A DNA stretch of 44,443 nucleotides from Bacilli bacterium (GCA_028706395.1 JAQWBL010000006.1:1-44443), one strand, 5' to 3'; counted from the stretch's first letter, positions 17,263-26,299 are shown. Numbers and translations are program-made. The notes: generated by a model not told the origin, from the letters alone.

Positions 17263-20211
17263 TTACTTTTGATTTTCTTGTAATTTAACACTAACTAGTT
17301 TACTAACTCCCGATTCTTGCATCGTAATACCATATAAGATATCAACAAATTCCATTGTTTTCTTTTTATGAGTTATTAGTATAAATTGAGTTTTTTCTTT
17401 TAATTTAAGTAAATATTTACCAAAACTCTCAACATTTACTTCATCAAGAGCAGCTTCTACCTCATCTAAAATACAATATGGAACCGGACGAGATTTTAAT
17501 ATTGCAAACAATAAACTAATAGCAGTAAAAGTTTTTTCTCCACCTGATAGTAACGAAATACTCGTAAGCTTTTTGCCTGGAGGAGAAACAATAATTTCAA
17601 TTCCTGTTTCTAAAACATTATTAGGATCAGTTAATTTTAATGTCGCTTCCCCACCCCTAAATAATTCTTTAAAGGTTGTCTCGAAATTTTCTTCAATCAT
17701 TTTGAAAGTTTTCATAAATTCAACTTCCATCACTTGATCCATTTCTGCTATTATTTCTAATAAAGTATTTTCAGCATTAATTAAGTCATTTCTTTGATTA
17801 GTTAAAAATTCATAACGCGTACTTACTCGATCATATTCCTCGGGAGCATTAATATTAACCATACCAATTTCTTTAAGATTCTTTCTTAAACGATTAACTT
17901 CATTTCTAGCAACATTTTCTTCAATCTCTAAATGATATTTTGAAACTGCAGCTTCATAAGTAATACTATATGTTTCACTTAAGATGTTTAATAAGTTATC
18001 AAGTTTAACATCCATTCTATTAACTAATATTTCTAAATTATTTAGTTCCTTTATTTTACTAGTATATAAACTATTATCTTTTTTCAATAAATGCTCATTT
18101 TCTTCAATCTTATCATTAATTATTTCTCTTTGTTTATTAATAATCTCTAATTGATTACTAATTTCATCACGATTTTTTAAAGCCTCATAATACTTATTTA
18201 AAATCATTTCTTCTTCTTCACTTAATGAATTATTAATAATATTTGAGGTACCATTTATTTCATTATTAATTTTATTTTGTTGATCAATTTGATCTTTTAA
18301 ATTAAGTTCCAAATTATTTATTGTTGCTTCTATATTTATTTTTTCTTTATTAACTAAATATAGTTTATCTTCTAATGATTTTAATAAATAGTCATTATTA
18401 TTTATTTTGTTTTCAAGTTCTTTAATATTATTAATTATGCTATCTAAAGCTTTAATTTGACGCTCTAAATCATATTTATCCATAATTACATTACGAGTTC
18501 TTATTTGATTACCACCAGTAATTGAACCACCAATATTTAAGACATCACCTTCAAGCGTAACAATTCGGTAGCGATAATTAAGTTTTTTACTTATTATATT
18601 AGCAAAATCCAAGTTTTTAGCAACAATCACATTACCTAATTGATTGTAAACAATACCACGATATTTATTATCATAATTTACTAAATTCGCTCCAATATCA
18701 ATGAAACCTTCAATCTTTCTTAATTCGTTTAAAATACTATCTTCAATCCCTCTTGGTTTAATAATATTTAACGGGAAGAATGTCGCGCGGCCTGATTGAT
18801 TATTTTTTAAATAAGCGATTGCTTCTTTCGCACATACTTCATCATCAGTTATAATGTTTGATGCTGATGCTCCAAGTGCAGTTGTAATAGCTAGTGAATA
18901 TTGTTCTGATACTTCAATGATATTTCCAAAAGCGTTATGAATCCCCCTTAATTTCGGATTATTTAAAACACTGACAACCGATGCTGGCATAGAACTATTA
19001 TTATCAATATTATCTCTTAAATGTTCGATTTTAGAATTAGTAAATTGTTCTTCACGCAACTTATTTGCTAGTTCAATCTCTAGTTTTCTCTTTATATCCT
19101 TGGTTTTAGAAATCGATGAATCAAGTTCATTATAATTATTAATAATAGTTTTCAATTCTAATTGTTTTAAATTAATTGAATGATTAATATTAGCAATAAC
19201 ATTTTTAATTTTTAATTCTTCTTCTTTTAACTCAACTAAGTTTTTATGAAGTAAGGTATCACTTACCTCATATTTTTTTCGTTCCAAAATAATTTGCTTT
19301 TGACTGTTTATTTGTTCAACCAAAGTAGTTGAATCTAACAATTTTTTTTGATTAATTGCTAACTCTGCATCTAATTTATATAACTTTTTCTTATCTTCTT
19401 CAATAACAACTTCATATTTATTGTTACCTGTTGTAATATTTAATATTTCGTTATTAATGTCATCAATTTGCTTCTTACTTTCTTGATATTTAAAATTAAT
19501 ATTAGTAATATCTGTAGTTATTAAAGCAATTTCGATTTTTTCTAACTCTTCTTTATTTTTAAGATATTCTAAAGCAATATCTTTTTGAATCCGTAATGGT
19601 TCGATTTGCGTTTCAACCTCAGTAATAATATCATTAACACGTTCCATATTATTGTGAGTACGATCTAGTTTACGAAGTGCTTCTTCTTTACGTTTTTTAT
19701 ATTTTAAAACCCCAGCAGCCTCTTCAAAAATAACTCGGCGATCATATGGTTTTGAAGATATAATTTCCTCGATTTTGCCCTGTGAAATAATATTAAAGCT
19801 CTCCTTAGACACACCAGTATCTAATAATATATTAGTTACATCTTTTAAACGACAACGTTCATTATTAATGAAATATTCATTTGTGCCGTCACGATATACC
19901 TTTCTTTTTATAGCAACTTCATTAAATTCTAATGGTATATACTTATCAGTATTATCAAAAACTAAAGTCACACTAGCAACATTTAATGCATTTCTTGATT
20001 TACTACCCGAAAAAATGACATCAGTCATTGCGTTATCACCACGAAGTGATTTAATAGATTGTTCCCCTAATACCCAACGAACAGCGTCCACAACATTACT
20101 CTTACCACTACCGTTAGGTCCAACAATTCCTGTTATCCCACTATTTAGTTCAATATTAATACGATCAGCAAATGATTTAAACCCATGAACCTTTATTTCC
20201 TTCAAGTACAT
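17263..20211 (-). CDS. smc: Chromosome segregation SMC ATPase
   Basis: A 982-residue condensin subunit. The N-terminal ATPase half has Walker A GIVGPNGSGKSNVVDAVRWV near 28-47. Coiled coils surround the hinge (about 405-560; GSITGG near its end). The C-terminal half has the ABC signature SLLSGGEKTFTAISLLFAI and Walker B YCILDEVEAALDE. Bacterial SMCs are usually 1150-1200 residues, so the coiled-coil arms are about 100 residues shorter each. It works with ScpA and ScpB, which are not in this window. It converges on the SpoIID-domain gene with 12 bases between stops. The A/T-rich inverted repeat at 17243-17270 covers both ends but lacks a clear T-run. Confidence 0.96.
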   Translation of the reverse strand: MYLKEIKVHGFKSFADRINIELNSGITGIVGPNGSGKSNVVDAVRWVLGEQSIKSLRGDNAMTDVIFSGSKSRNALNVASVTLVFDNTDKYIPLEFNEVAIKRKVYRDGTNEYFINNERCRLKDVTNILLDTGVSKESFNIISQGKIEEIISSKPYDRRVIFEEAAGVLKYKKRKEEALRKLDRTHNNMERVNDIITEVETQIEPLRIQKDIALEYLKNKEELEKIEIALITTDITNINFKYQESKKQIDDINNEILNITTGNNKYEVVIEEDKKKLYKLDAELAINQKKLLDSTTLVEQINSQKQIILERKKYEVSDTLLHKNLVELKEEELKIKNVIANINHSINLKQLELKTIINNYNELDSSISKTKDIKRKLEIELANKLREEQFTNSKIEHLRDNIDNNSSMPASVVSVLNNPKLRGIHNAFGNIIEVSEQYSLAITTALGASASNIITDDEVCAKEAIAYLKNNQSGRATFFPLNIIKPRGIEDSILNELRKIEGFIDIGANLVNYDNKYRGIVYNQLGNVIVAKNLDFANIISKKLNYRYRIVTLEGDVLNIGGSITGGNQIRTRNVIMDKYDLERQIKALDSIINNIKELENKINNNDYLLKSLEDKLYLVNKEKINIEATINNLELNLKDQIDQQNKINNEINGTSNIINNSLSEEEEMILNKYYEALKNRDEISNQLEIINKQREIINDKIEENEHLLKKDNSLYTSKIKELNNLEILVNRMDVKLDNLLNILSETYSITYEAAVSKYHLEIEENVARNEVNRLRKNLKEIGMVNINAPEEYDRVSTRYEFLTNQRNDLINAENTLLEIIAEMDQVMEVEFMKTFKMIEENFETTFKELFRGGEATLKLTDPNNVLETGIEIIVSPPGKKLTSISLLSGGEKTFTAISLLFAILKSRPVPYCILDEVEAALDEVNVESFGKYLLKLKEKTQFILITHKKKTMEFVDILYGITMQESGVSKLVSVKLQENQK

Positions 20212-20293
20212 CTTTTCACCTACAAACTAATTTTATTATACTATAAATTATCCTTTTAAACAATACAATTAAAGGCTTAACGCAAGTTTTTAA

Positions 20294-20319
20294 CAAAAAA
20301 AGAATGATCAAATTCATTC
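20294..20319 (-). terminator. Intrinsic terminator of the 6S-like RNA
   Basis: On the minus strand GAATGA (20319-20314), a 6-base loop and TCATTC (20307-20302) are followed by seven T residues. Confidence 0.85.
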
Positions 20320-20511
20320 TCGTTTTTATTTTCAAAATAAAACCCAAAAGATAGGAGCCATAAACGATAAAAACCTGTATTCCCAGGTGGGCATTACATG
20401 ATAAGCATTAGGATCCTTATTTAAAAATAAGTTTTCAACACCGCTTAGCAATTAAATTCCCAATCGTTTTTTTAGTAGGTTTATTCAAAAGGCTATCCAT
20501 ATCTTCTAGGT
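20294..20511 (-). ncRNA. ssrS: Structured non-coding RNA, probable 6S RNA
   Basis: This 307-base gap has no plausible ORF but a well-bounded transcript: an extended -10 at 20518-20526 and a terminator at 20294-20319. A long interrupted closing helix pairs 20493-20510 with 20343-20359 (CCUAGAAGAUA, GGA and GCC blocks). Inside are an asymmetric open bubble, a small hairpin CCUG/CAGG on the 3' side of the bubble (20374-20387), and a terminal arm with UAAGC/GCUUA and CUUAUUU/AAAUAAG stems. An open bubble between a closing stem and a terminal arm is the 6S plan; 6S binds sigma-A RNA polymerase. As I recall, Bacillus bsrA (6S-1) lies just downstream of aspS, and this RNA sits in the same neighbourhood. 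No SRP (GGAAG) or tmRNA motifs are seen. Confidence 0.65.
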
Positions 20512-20517
20512 AATATA

Positions 20518-20526
20518 ATTATAACA
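20518..20526 (-). promoter_or_regulatory. Extended -10 promoter of the 6S-like RNA
   Basis: On the minus strand TGTTATAAT is a perfect extended -10 (TGnTATAAT), with no good -35. The predicted start is about 20511, exactly where the RNA closing helix begins. The TAA stop of the upstream TtcA-like gene lies inside the TATAAT. Confidence 0.65.
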
Positions 20527-21352
20527 TATTATTTTTTTTAGGGGAAGAGTAATTATCTAAAAAAGATATTTTAACTCCACCTTTTTTATATCCAAGTAAT
20601 GAATCTAAGTTAATGTTAGAACTAGAAGAAAAAATATTTTTAACAATATTTGGATTAATTTTTTCTAATTCATTTATTAACTGTTTTATTTCATTTCGCT
20701 TTGTAGCATTACCGGCCATTGTTACCATGCAGCCACATCTCATAAACGATAAATCATTACTTTTCGCCCAATTTATAATGTTTTTCTCGCGGACTAAATA
20801 AAGTGGTCGAATTAGTTCTATACCATTAAAGTTTTTACTTACAAGTTTAGGCATCATTGTTTGATGACTACCATTATAAAATATATTTAATAAAATAGTT
20901 TCAATAACATCATCATAATGATGACCTAGGGCTATTTTATTACAACCTAGTTCTAAAGCAATTGAATACAAATGTCCCCTTCTCATTCTCGCGCATAAAT
21001 AACAAGGTTCGTTCATTCCATATAATGACACTACATTAAAAATATCCGTATTGAATATTTTTATTGGAATATTTAATATTTTAGCATTCTCATTAATCAT
21101 CTTAATGTTTTCTTCATTATAACCAGGATCCATAACAATAAATTCTAGTTCAAATTGCTTTTGACCATGACGTTTTAATTCTTGAAAGCATTTGGCAAGA
21201 AGCATAGAATCTTTACCGCCACTAATACAAACAGCAATTTTATCATTTTCCTCAATTAGTTCATAATCTTTAATAGCTTTGATAAATTTACTCCATATTT
21301 CCTTACGATACTTTTTAATAATACTTTTTTCGATTTCACGATGTTTTTCCAT
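20519..21352 (-). CDS. TtcA-family tRNA thiolation ATPase (PP-loop)
   Basis: A 277-residue PP-loop ATPase. The P-loop AVCISGGKDSMLLAKCF lies at about 42-58, and CYLCARMRRG near 116 is the CxxC-plus-basic pattern of TtcA proteins. Further conserved parts are LGHHYDDVIETILLN and RPLYLVREKNI. A third cysteine group, MRCGCMV, lies near 205. TtcA enzymes bind an Fe-S cluster and thiolate cytidine 32 in tRNA; other PP-loop proteins such as TilS lack this CxxC layout. The call to family is firm, but the exact tRNA target is inference. It lies between a DUF2935 gene and the 6S-like RNA, whose promoter overlaps its stop codon. Confidence 0.85.
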   Translation of the reverse strand: MEKHREIEKSIIKKYRKEIWSKFIKAIKDYELIEENDKIAVCISGGKDSMLLAKCFQELKRHGQKQFELEFIVMDPGYNEENIKMINENAKILNIPIKIFNTDIFNVVSLYGMNEPCYLCARMRRGHLYSIALELGCNKIALGHHYDDVIETILLNIFYNGSHQTMMPKLVSKNFNGIELIRPLYLVREKNIINWAKSNDLSFMRCGCMVTMAGNATKRNEIKQLINELEKINPNIVKNIFSSSSNINLDSLLGYKKGGVKISFLDNYSSPKKNNML

Positions 21353-21403
21353 TTTACCACCACAGGTAGTATATAATAAAGTTTATATTTTATCAACTAA
21401 ATT

Positions 21404-22297
21404 TTAATATTTTGAATTTGGTTGATTTAATAAACGAAAGTAATGATTGGCTTCCCTTAAAACATGATCACCAAGTAAAGGTAATATAACTGATTTTATT
21501 TGACAATCAATCAAACCACTAACGGCAGCTTCTTTAAACTTTTTAATATTGCTAGTTTCTAAAAGAATTTGTTGTTGGATTGTTGTATTTGAATTATTAT
21601 CAAGCATTTTATTTAAGTTTTCAAAATTATTAGCAAAATTGTTGGCTGTATTTATTAATTCACCTTCCGAAGGATCAAGTAAGCCTCTTATAAAAGCTGA
21701 ATGTTCACTCATAATTTCATTCCAAAACTTTTCCGTACTAATAAATTCATTATAACTAACAGTAGAATTTGGGTTTCCTAAATTTTCTATTAAATCTAAA
21801 TAAAGTTTTGCTTCACTTAAAATATGGTCTATTAATAATGGATAATTTTGGGTAAATAATTGACAATTTAAAACTCTTGTTAACAGTGTTGTTTTGAATT
21901 TAATTATATTAGTAACTAATTTATGAGCCTCAGTATTTAATTGATTCATTTCTTCAACCGATATTTCATAATAAGTACTTGGATTGGTTAATAAATTATA
22001 CTCATTTTGAGTAATATTAGTGTTAATTGGAACCCCTGTTAAATTACTCGTTTTTTGCTCAGCTTCTAAAGTATGATTAGTAACTATTTCATTAGAACTT
22101 TTTACTTCTTCACTTACATATTCAGGAGCAATATTAACGAACTTTTCAAGCATCATACTCGCTTGATTCATCAAATCTTTGGCTTCATTACTCATTGACA
22201 AATCGGCTTTTGTAAATGCTGTATAAATAAAAAACATATGCTCTTTCATTATTCTCATAAAAAAAAGGTGCAAATTAATTGAATTTTGAATATACAT
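21404..22297 (-). CDS. DUF2935 protein (hemerythrin-like helical bundle)
   Basis: A 297-residue, all-helical protein made of two similar halves. The first begins LHLFFMRIMKEHMFFIYTAF and the second FWNEIMSEHSAFIRGLLDP; both contain a leading EH and later conserved His (LIDHILSEAKLY, LLGDHVLREANHYF). This pattern is typical of DUF2935 proteins of Bacilli and Clostridia, and the EH/His spacing suggests a metal-binding four-helix bundle. The function is unknown. The ATG at 22297 has no ribosome site. An in-frame AUU at 22312 lies three bases after GAGATGAT and may be the true start. It stands between dCMP deaminase and the TtcA-like gene, all on the minus strand. Confidence 0.85.
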   Translation of the reverse strand: MYIQNSINLHLFFMRIMKEHMFFIYTAFTKADLSMSNEAKDLMNQASMMLEKFVNIAPEYVSEEVKSSNEIVTNHTLEAEQKTSNLTGVPINTNITQNEYNLLTNPSTYYEISVEEMNQLNTEAHKLVTNIIKFKTTLLTRVLNCQLFTQNYPLLIDHILSEAKLYLDLIENLGNPNSTVSYNEFISTEKFWNEIMSEHSAFIRGLLDPSEGELINTANNFANNFENLNKMLDNNSNTTIQQQILLETSNIKKFKEAAVSGLIDCQIKSVILPLLGDHVLREANHYFRLLNQPNSKY

Positions 22298-22363
22298 TTG
22301 ATTATTTAAAATAATATCATCTCATTTCTATAATAATTATATGAATTATCATAGAAATAGTTA

Positions 22364-22855
22364 TTATTTAATTAAATTAATATTTAATTTACCATTGAAA
22401 ATTCGATATCTAACACCACAAACATCAAAAAGATGCTTAGAAACAATAACTGAATCAGTATCGGCATATTTATCAGATAAATAAATAACTTCTTTAATAC
22501 CCGATTGAATGATTAATTTCGCACATTCATTACATGGAAATAAATCAACATAAACTTTAGCCCCTTCCATGTCTTTTCTGTTACCTCTGAAATTTAATAT
22601 AGCATTCATTTCGGCATGGCAAACATATAAGTATTTTGTTTCCAAAGGAGTTCCAGTTCGCGCCCATGGAAAATCTTCATCGTCAAAGCCATTAGGAGTA
22701 CCATTATAACCAATTGATAAAATACGATTGTCAGCACCAACAATGCAAGCTCCCACTTGTGTCGATGGATCTTTACTACGCATTGCCGATAAAGCCGCAA
22801 CTCCCATAAAATATTCATCCCAAGTTAAATAATCTTCTCTTTTTTTAGTTTTCAT
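22364..22855 (-). CDS. comEB: dCMP deaminase (ComEB-type)
   Basis: A 163-residue zinc enzyme that deaminates dCMP to dUMP for thymidylate synthesis. The active site is visible: [11 protein letters not shown] (HAE with the catalytic Glu) and [11 protein letters not shown] (PCxxC). The N-terminal [20 protein letters not shown] segment is typical of the family. In Bacillus the same protein is called ComEB because its gene sits in the comE operon, but here it is about 9 kb from comEA/comEC. Its promoter is probably the extended -10 TGCTATAAT (TATAAT = complement of 22876-22881), just after the aspS terminator. Confidence 0.94.
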   Translation of the reverse strand: MKTKKREDYLTWDEYFMGVAALSAMRSKDPSTQVGACIVGADNRILSIGYNGTPNGFDDEDFPWARTGTPLETKYLYVCHAEMNAILNFRGNRKDMEGAKVYVDLFPCNECAKLIIQSGIKEVIYLSDKYADTDSVIVSKHLFDVCGVRYRIFNGKLNINLIK

Positions 22856-22900
22856 CTTATCCCACCTTCTAAATTATTATAGCATTTTCATATCATAAAA

Positions 22901-22920
22901 AAAAGATGTTTCCATCTTTT
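22901..22920 (-). terminator. Intrinsic terminator of the relA-to-aspS gene run
   Basis: On the minus strand AAAAGATG (22920-22913), loop GAAA and CATCTTTT (22908-22901) are followed by a T-run. It overlaps the aspS stop codon. Confidence 0.88.
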
Positions 22921-24232
22921 AAGGTTTTAATCTTGTTGGTCCGCGATAGATAAAGGTTGCTTCTCTTATATTATCAATATCAAATATTTTCATCATTAAA
23001 CGAGCCATTCCAAACCCGAATCCACCATGTGGAGGACACCCAAATTTAAAGAAATCAATATAAAATTGTAATGTTTTAGGATCAATTCCTTTTTCAATAA
23101 TTTGTTTTTCTAATACATCTGCACGATGTTCACGATGAGCACCAGTCGTTATTTCAACACCTTTAAATAATAAGTCATAACTATTTGAAAAACCAAATTC
23201 ATCAATATTGTGATAAAACGGTCTAGCTGACTTTGGAAATTTAGTAACAAACATAAAATCACTATTATATTTTTCCTTAGCATACTCACATAATAATTCT
23301 TCTTCTCTTCTTTCAAAATCATCAGTTTTTTCAGAAATATAATTATACTTATCTTTTAATAATTCTTTAGCCTCAGTAAACGTAATTCTTGGAAACTTAA
23401 CATCAGTATTACTTATTTCTACATTAAAAGTTTCTTTAATTTCGTTTCCATAAGTATTTCTAAGTTTATTTAAAAAATATTTAATCCATTCTTCTTGCAT
23501 ATCCATTACATCTTCAACAGAATCTATCCAAGAAATCTCGGCATCAACCATAAATATTTCAGTTGCATGATATGATGTATGAGAATTTTCGGCTCTAAAA
23601 GCTGGTCCAATTTCAAACACTTTATCAAAACCTGCTGCCATTGCCATTTGCTTATAAAATTGCGGTGATTGTGATAGACAAGCTTCGGTTCCAAAATAAT
23701 CTAATTTAAATACTTCAGCACCTGATTCAGCATTGCTTCCTGATATTTTAGGTGATTGAATTTCAATAAATCCATTATTTACCCAATATTCACGCATTGC
23801 TTGTAAAACAACTGTTTGACATTTAAAAAACAAATTATTTTCAGCTCTTCTTAAATCCAAAAAGCGATAATCAAGTCGAGTTTCTCTAAGTGTTTTTTCT
23901 TTATCCTTAATATCAATTGGTAGCACTGGTAATGATCTACTAGTAACAATAATATTAGTTGGAATTATTTCTAATCCATTTAACTTTACTTTTGGGTTTT
24001 CAATTACTTTACCAGTTACTTTAACGGTACTTTCCAAAGTTAAATTAGAAATTAAATCAACCATTTCCTTAAAATCATCATTTTTTTCAATTGTAACTTG
24101 AACCTTACCACTACTATCTCTTAAAACAACAAATTGAACGTATTGTAAATCTCTAATATTATCAACAAAAGCCTGTAATGTTATTTCTTCATTATAATGT
24201 TTATTTAAATTTTTAATGTACATGTTCTTCAT
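22919..24232 (-). CDS. aspS: Aspartyl-tRNA synthetase, archaeal/non-discriminating type (AspRS2)
   Basis: A class II synthetase of about 437 residues. An N-terminal OB-fold anticodon domain (about 15-100) is followed by the catalytic core: motif 1 (WVNNGFIEIQSPKI), motif 2 (FEIGPAFRAENSHTSYHATE) and motif 3 (HGGFGFGMARLMMKI). Common bacterial AspRS has about 590 residues with a GAD insertion, which is absent here. The size and TTGAHREHRADVL are closer to archaeal-type AspRS2, often non-discriminating and charging tRNA-Asn with Asp for GatCAB. AsnRS is the alternative. A GTG at 24241 and ATGs at 24232 and 24223 are possible starts; all overlap the end of the upstream gene. I use 24232. Confidence 0.85.
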   Translation of the reverse strand: MKNMYIKNLNKHYNEEITLQAFVDNIRDLQYVQFVVLRDSSGKVQVTIEKNDDFKEMVDLISNLTLESTVKVTGKVIENPKVKLNGLEIIPTNIIVTSRSLPVLPIDIKDKEKTLRETRLDYRFLDLRRAENNLFFKCQTVVLQAMREYWVNNGFIEIQSPKISGSNAESGAEVFKLDYFGTEACLSQSPQFYKQMAMAAGFDKVFEIGPAFRAENSHTSYHATEIFMVDAEISWIDSVEDVMDMQEEWIKYFLNKLRNTYGNEIKETFNVEISNTDVKFPRITFTEAKELLKDKYNYISEKTDDFERREEELLCEYAKEKYNSDFMFVTKFPKSARPFYHNIDEFGFSNSYDLLFKGVEITTGAHREHRADVLEKQIIEKGIDPKTLQFYIDFFKFGCPPHGGFGFGMARLMMKIFDIDNIREATFIYRGPTRLKP

Positions 24233-25202
24233 CTTCACCACTTACTTTCTCATCTAAAAAATTAATAATGTATTCTTCTTCAATTTTTTCTTCTTCTTTT
24301 GTTCGATTATTTATAATCAATAATAATCCATCTTTTTTATCTTCATCATTTACAATTATCGTAAATTTAGAATCAATAACTTCATTATTATTCATATGAT
24401 CTATTTCAGTATTAAAACCATTCATTCTTAGAGTTTGACTTAAATTTAGAATATATGGAATCATTGTGTCATCAAAGGTTTTAATATAAACATCAAGACC
24501 ATTATCATCTGCTAAAATAAAGCCATCATAATTTAATACTTTTAATAAATTATCAATATTTAGGCTATATCCAAAGCCACTTGCTGCTTCATTTCCTATC
24601 TCACTAATTAAATCATTATATCGTCCACCATAACCAATAACTAGTTGTTCTTCTAATTCATCAATATCAGTAACTATTTCAAAAACAATATCATTGAAGT
24701 AATTAGCATCTAAAAACAAACTTTCATCAACAACATAATCAATTTCAATAGCTTCTAAATATTCCAGTAATAATTGGAAATGATGATTATCACCAGTTGT
24801 ATTAACTTTTAATACAAACTTATCAAGTCCCAGTAATCTATTAAAGTTAATTGCCATACTTATAACTTCGGCATCTACGGAAGCATTTTTGCTCCCAATA
24901 ACATCAATTCCCGCTTGATTAATTTCGTGTTGCTCAAAGGTTTCAAATACAGGTCCAAATTGAAAATACTTAAATAATTTATTTTTATTAGAAACTTTTA
25001 AATAATTTTTAATCGCCCCAATTTGATTATTAGGTTTCAAAGGATAATCTAAATCCTCGTCAGTAAAGTAATTTATTAGTTCTCGTTTTTCTAAAACAGG
25101 GGTTTTAATGTATTGATAATTATATTTTTCCATTAATGATTTTAATAAATTTTCAATATATAACAATCTTTTTGCATTTTCTAAGGACATATCTTCTTTC
25201 AT
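24213..25202 (-). CDS. HisRS-like protein lacking catalytic arginines (HisZ-like / degenerate hisS)
   Basis: A 329-residue protein at the usual hisS position before aspS. Family signs remain: motif 1 (IKTPVLEKREL), GIDVIGSKNASVDAEVI, GGRYNDLISEIG, and a C-terminal anticodon-binding-like domain (from about 243). Catalytic features have gone. The LRPEGT..R block has become YPLKPNNQIGAIKNYL. The motif 2 FRYERP and its loop are FETFEQHEIN. The RGLDYY HisA arginine segment is FLDANYF. Motif 3 xIERL is NIDNLL. It is also about 90 residues shorter than HisRS. It is therefore unlikely to charge tRNA-His; a HisZ-like or regulatory partner role is possible, with a working hisS elsewhere. Its ATG overlaps the stop of the upstream permease gene (ATGA). 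Confidence 0.75.
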   Translation of the reverse strand: MKEDMSLENAKRLLYIENLLKSLMEKYNYQYIKTPVLEKRELINYFTDEDLDYPLKPNNQIGAIKNYLKVSNKNKLFKYFQFGPVFETFEQHEINQAGIDVIGSKNASVDAEVISMAINFNRLLGLDKFVLKVNTTGDNHHFQLLLEYLEAIEIDYVVDESLFLDANYFNDIVFEIVTDIDELEEQLVIGYGGRYNDLISEIGNEAASGFGYSLNIDNLLKVLNYDGFILADDNGLDVYIKTFDDTMIPYILNLSQTLRMNGFNTEIDHMNNNEVIDSKFTIIVNDEDKKDGLLLIINNRTKEEEKIEEEYIINFLDEKVSGEDEEHVH

Positions 25203-26299
25203 TTTTTAGCCTCCTCTTTTTTCTTTGTTGTTTTTTTCTTTGTCTCTTTTATATCACTTAACTTCGTATAAATATCGGTCTTATAAAACTTAAAAGCAGT
25301 AATAATTACAATTGCCAGTGGCAATGAAAGAACAACTCCAACAAGTCCAAATAAGTATCCACCAGCAAATACTGATGAAATAACAATTACGGGATGAACT
25401 TGATTACTTCTTTTATAAATAATTGGATTAGTAATATATGTATCAATAATTGATAACACAACGATAGCAATCATGGTATTAATTAATAATCCTGGAAACG
25501 GTAAATTAACAGCTGCTGTAATACCAGCAACAATATTTACAATAATTGCTCCAAAGAAGGGAATTAAGTTTCCAAGAGAGGCTAAAATACCTAATAATAA
25601 TGCGTTTGGATGTTTAATAATTAAATAAACGATAGTATATTCAAAGAATGTTATTAATAAGATTTTCATAAAACCACTTAAATATAGTTTCATTTCATGA
25701 TCTAAAATAACAAAAAAACGGTACGTTCTAGCAGATTTTTTAGTCAAATATTTTTTAAAACTATCACGTATTTTATCCATGTCAATTAATAAATAAATTG
25801 ATACTGATAATGCTATTAAAGTATTTGATATAAAACCAACCGACATATTAATAATATTTATAGCCCCATTTGAAACATAATTTCCAAGGGTCATAATAAC
25901 TTTATTAAAACCAGTTGTTAAGGTTTCTTGAAGTGGTCCAAAATTAAGATCGTGTCTAGCTGAAATTCCTTTTATAAAAATAATTATATTATTAAATAAA
26001 CTACTTAATTGATCAACTAGTAATGGAACTACTAAAAATCCCAATATCGCAAATAATCCAATAACCACTAAAACTATTAATATAATACTTAAAGGTTTTG
26101 AAAGACCCTTTTTTTCTAAAAATTTTAAAACTGGATATAGCGCATATGCGACAATAAAGGCTATAACAAATGGTGATACAATAGTCCATAATTTCGATAT
26201 AACTCCACCCCAAAAACTATTCATTTGATAAATTAAAAATATTATAAAAGTTATTAGGGCTAGATTAATAAGTTTAAAATCTATTTTGTTTTTAATCAT
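25199..26299 (-). CDS. AI-2E-family membrane permease (PerM/YtvI-like)
   Basis: A 366-residue protein with about eight membrane helices and a very Lys-rich C-terminal tail. The long central extracytoplasmic/amphipathic part and the late GNLIPFFGAIIVNIVAGI and ITNPIIYKRSNQVHPVIVI stretches are typical of the AI-2E transporter family. Members have been linked to export of autoinducer-2, to Na+/H+ exchange and, for YtvI, to sporulation, so the substrate cannot be deduced. It follows dtd by 6 bases and overlaps the next gene by 4 bases, so it belongs to the relA-dtd operon. Confidence 0.9.
   Translation of the reverse strand: MIKNKIDFKLINLALITFIIFLIYQMNSFWGGVISKLWTIVSPFVIAFIVAYALYPVLKFLEKKGLSKPLSIILIVLVVIGLFAILGFLVVPLLVDQLSSLFNNIIIFIKGISARHDLNFGPLQETLTTGFNKVIMTLGNYVSNGAINIINMSVGFISNTLIALSVSIYLLIDMDKIRDSFKKYLTKKSARTYRFFVILDHEMKLYLSGFMKILLITFFEYTIVYLIIKHPNALLLGILASLGNLIPFFGAIIVNIVAGITAAVNLPFPGLLINTMIAIVVLSIIDTYITNPIIYKRSNQVHPVIVISSVFAGGYLFGLVGVVLSLPLAIVIITAFKFYKTDIYTKLSDIKETKKKTTKKKEEAKK

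Noticed and set aside
19775-20188. 137-residue open frame on the plus strand
   Set aside because: It is antisense to the conserved ATPase head of smc, has no ribosome site and no recognisable family.
20294-20511. SRP RNA or tmRNA as identity of the structured RNA
   Set aside because: The SRP loop sequences (GGAAGG..AGCA type) are absent and there is no tRNA-like domain or tag reading frame.
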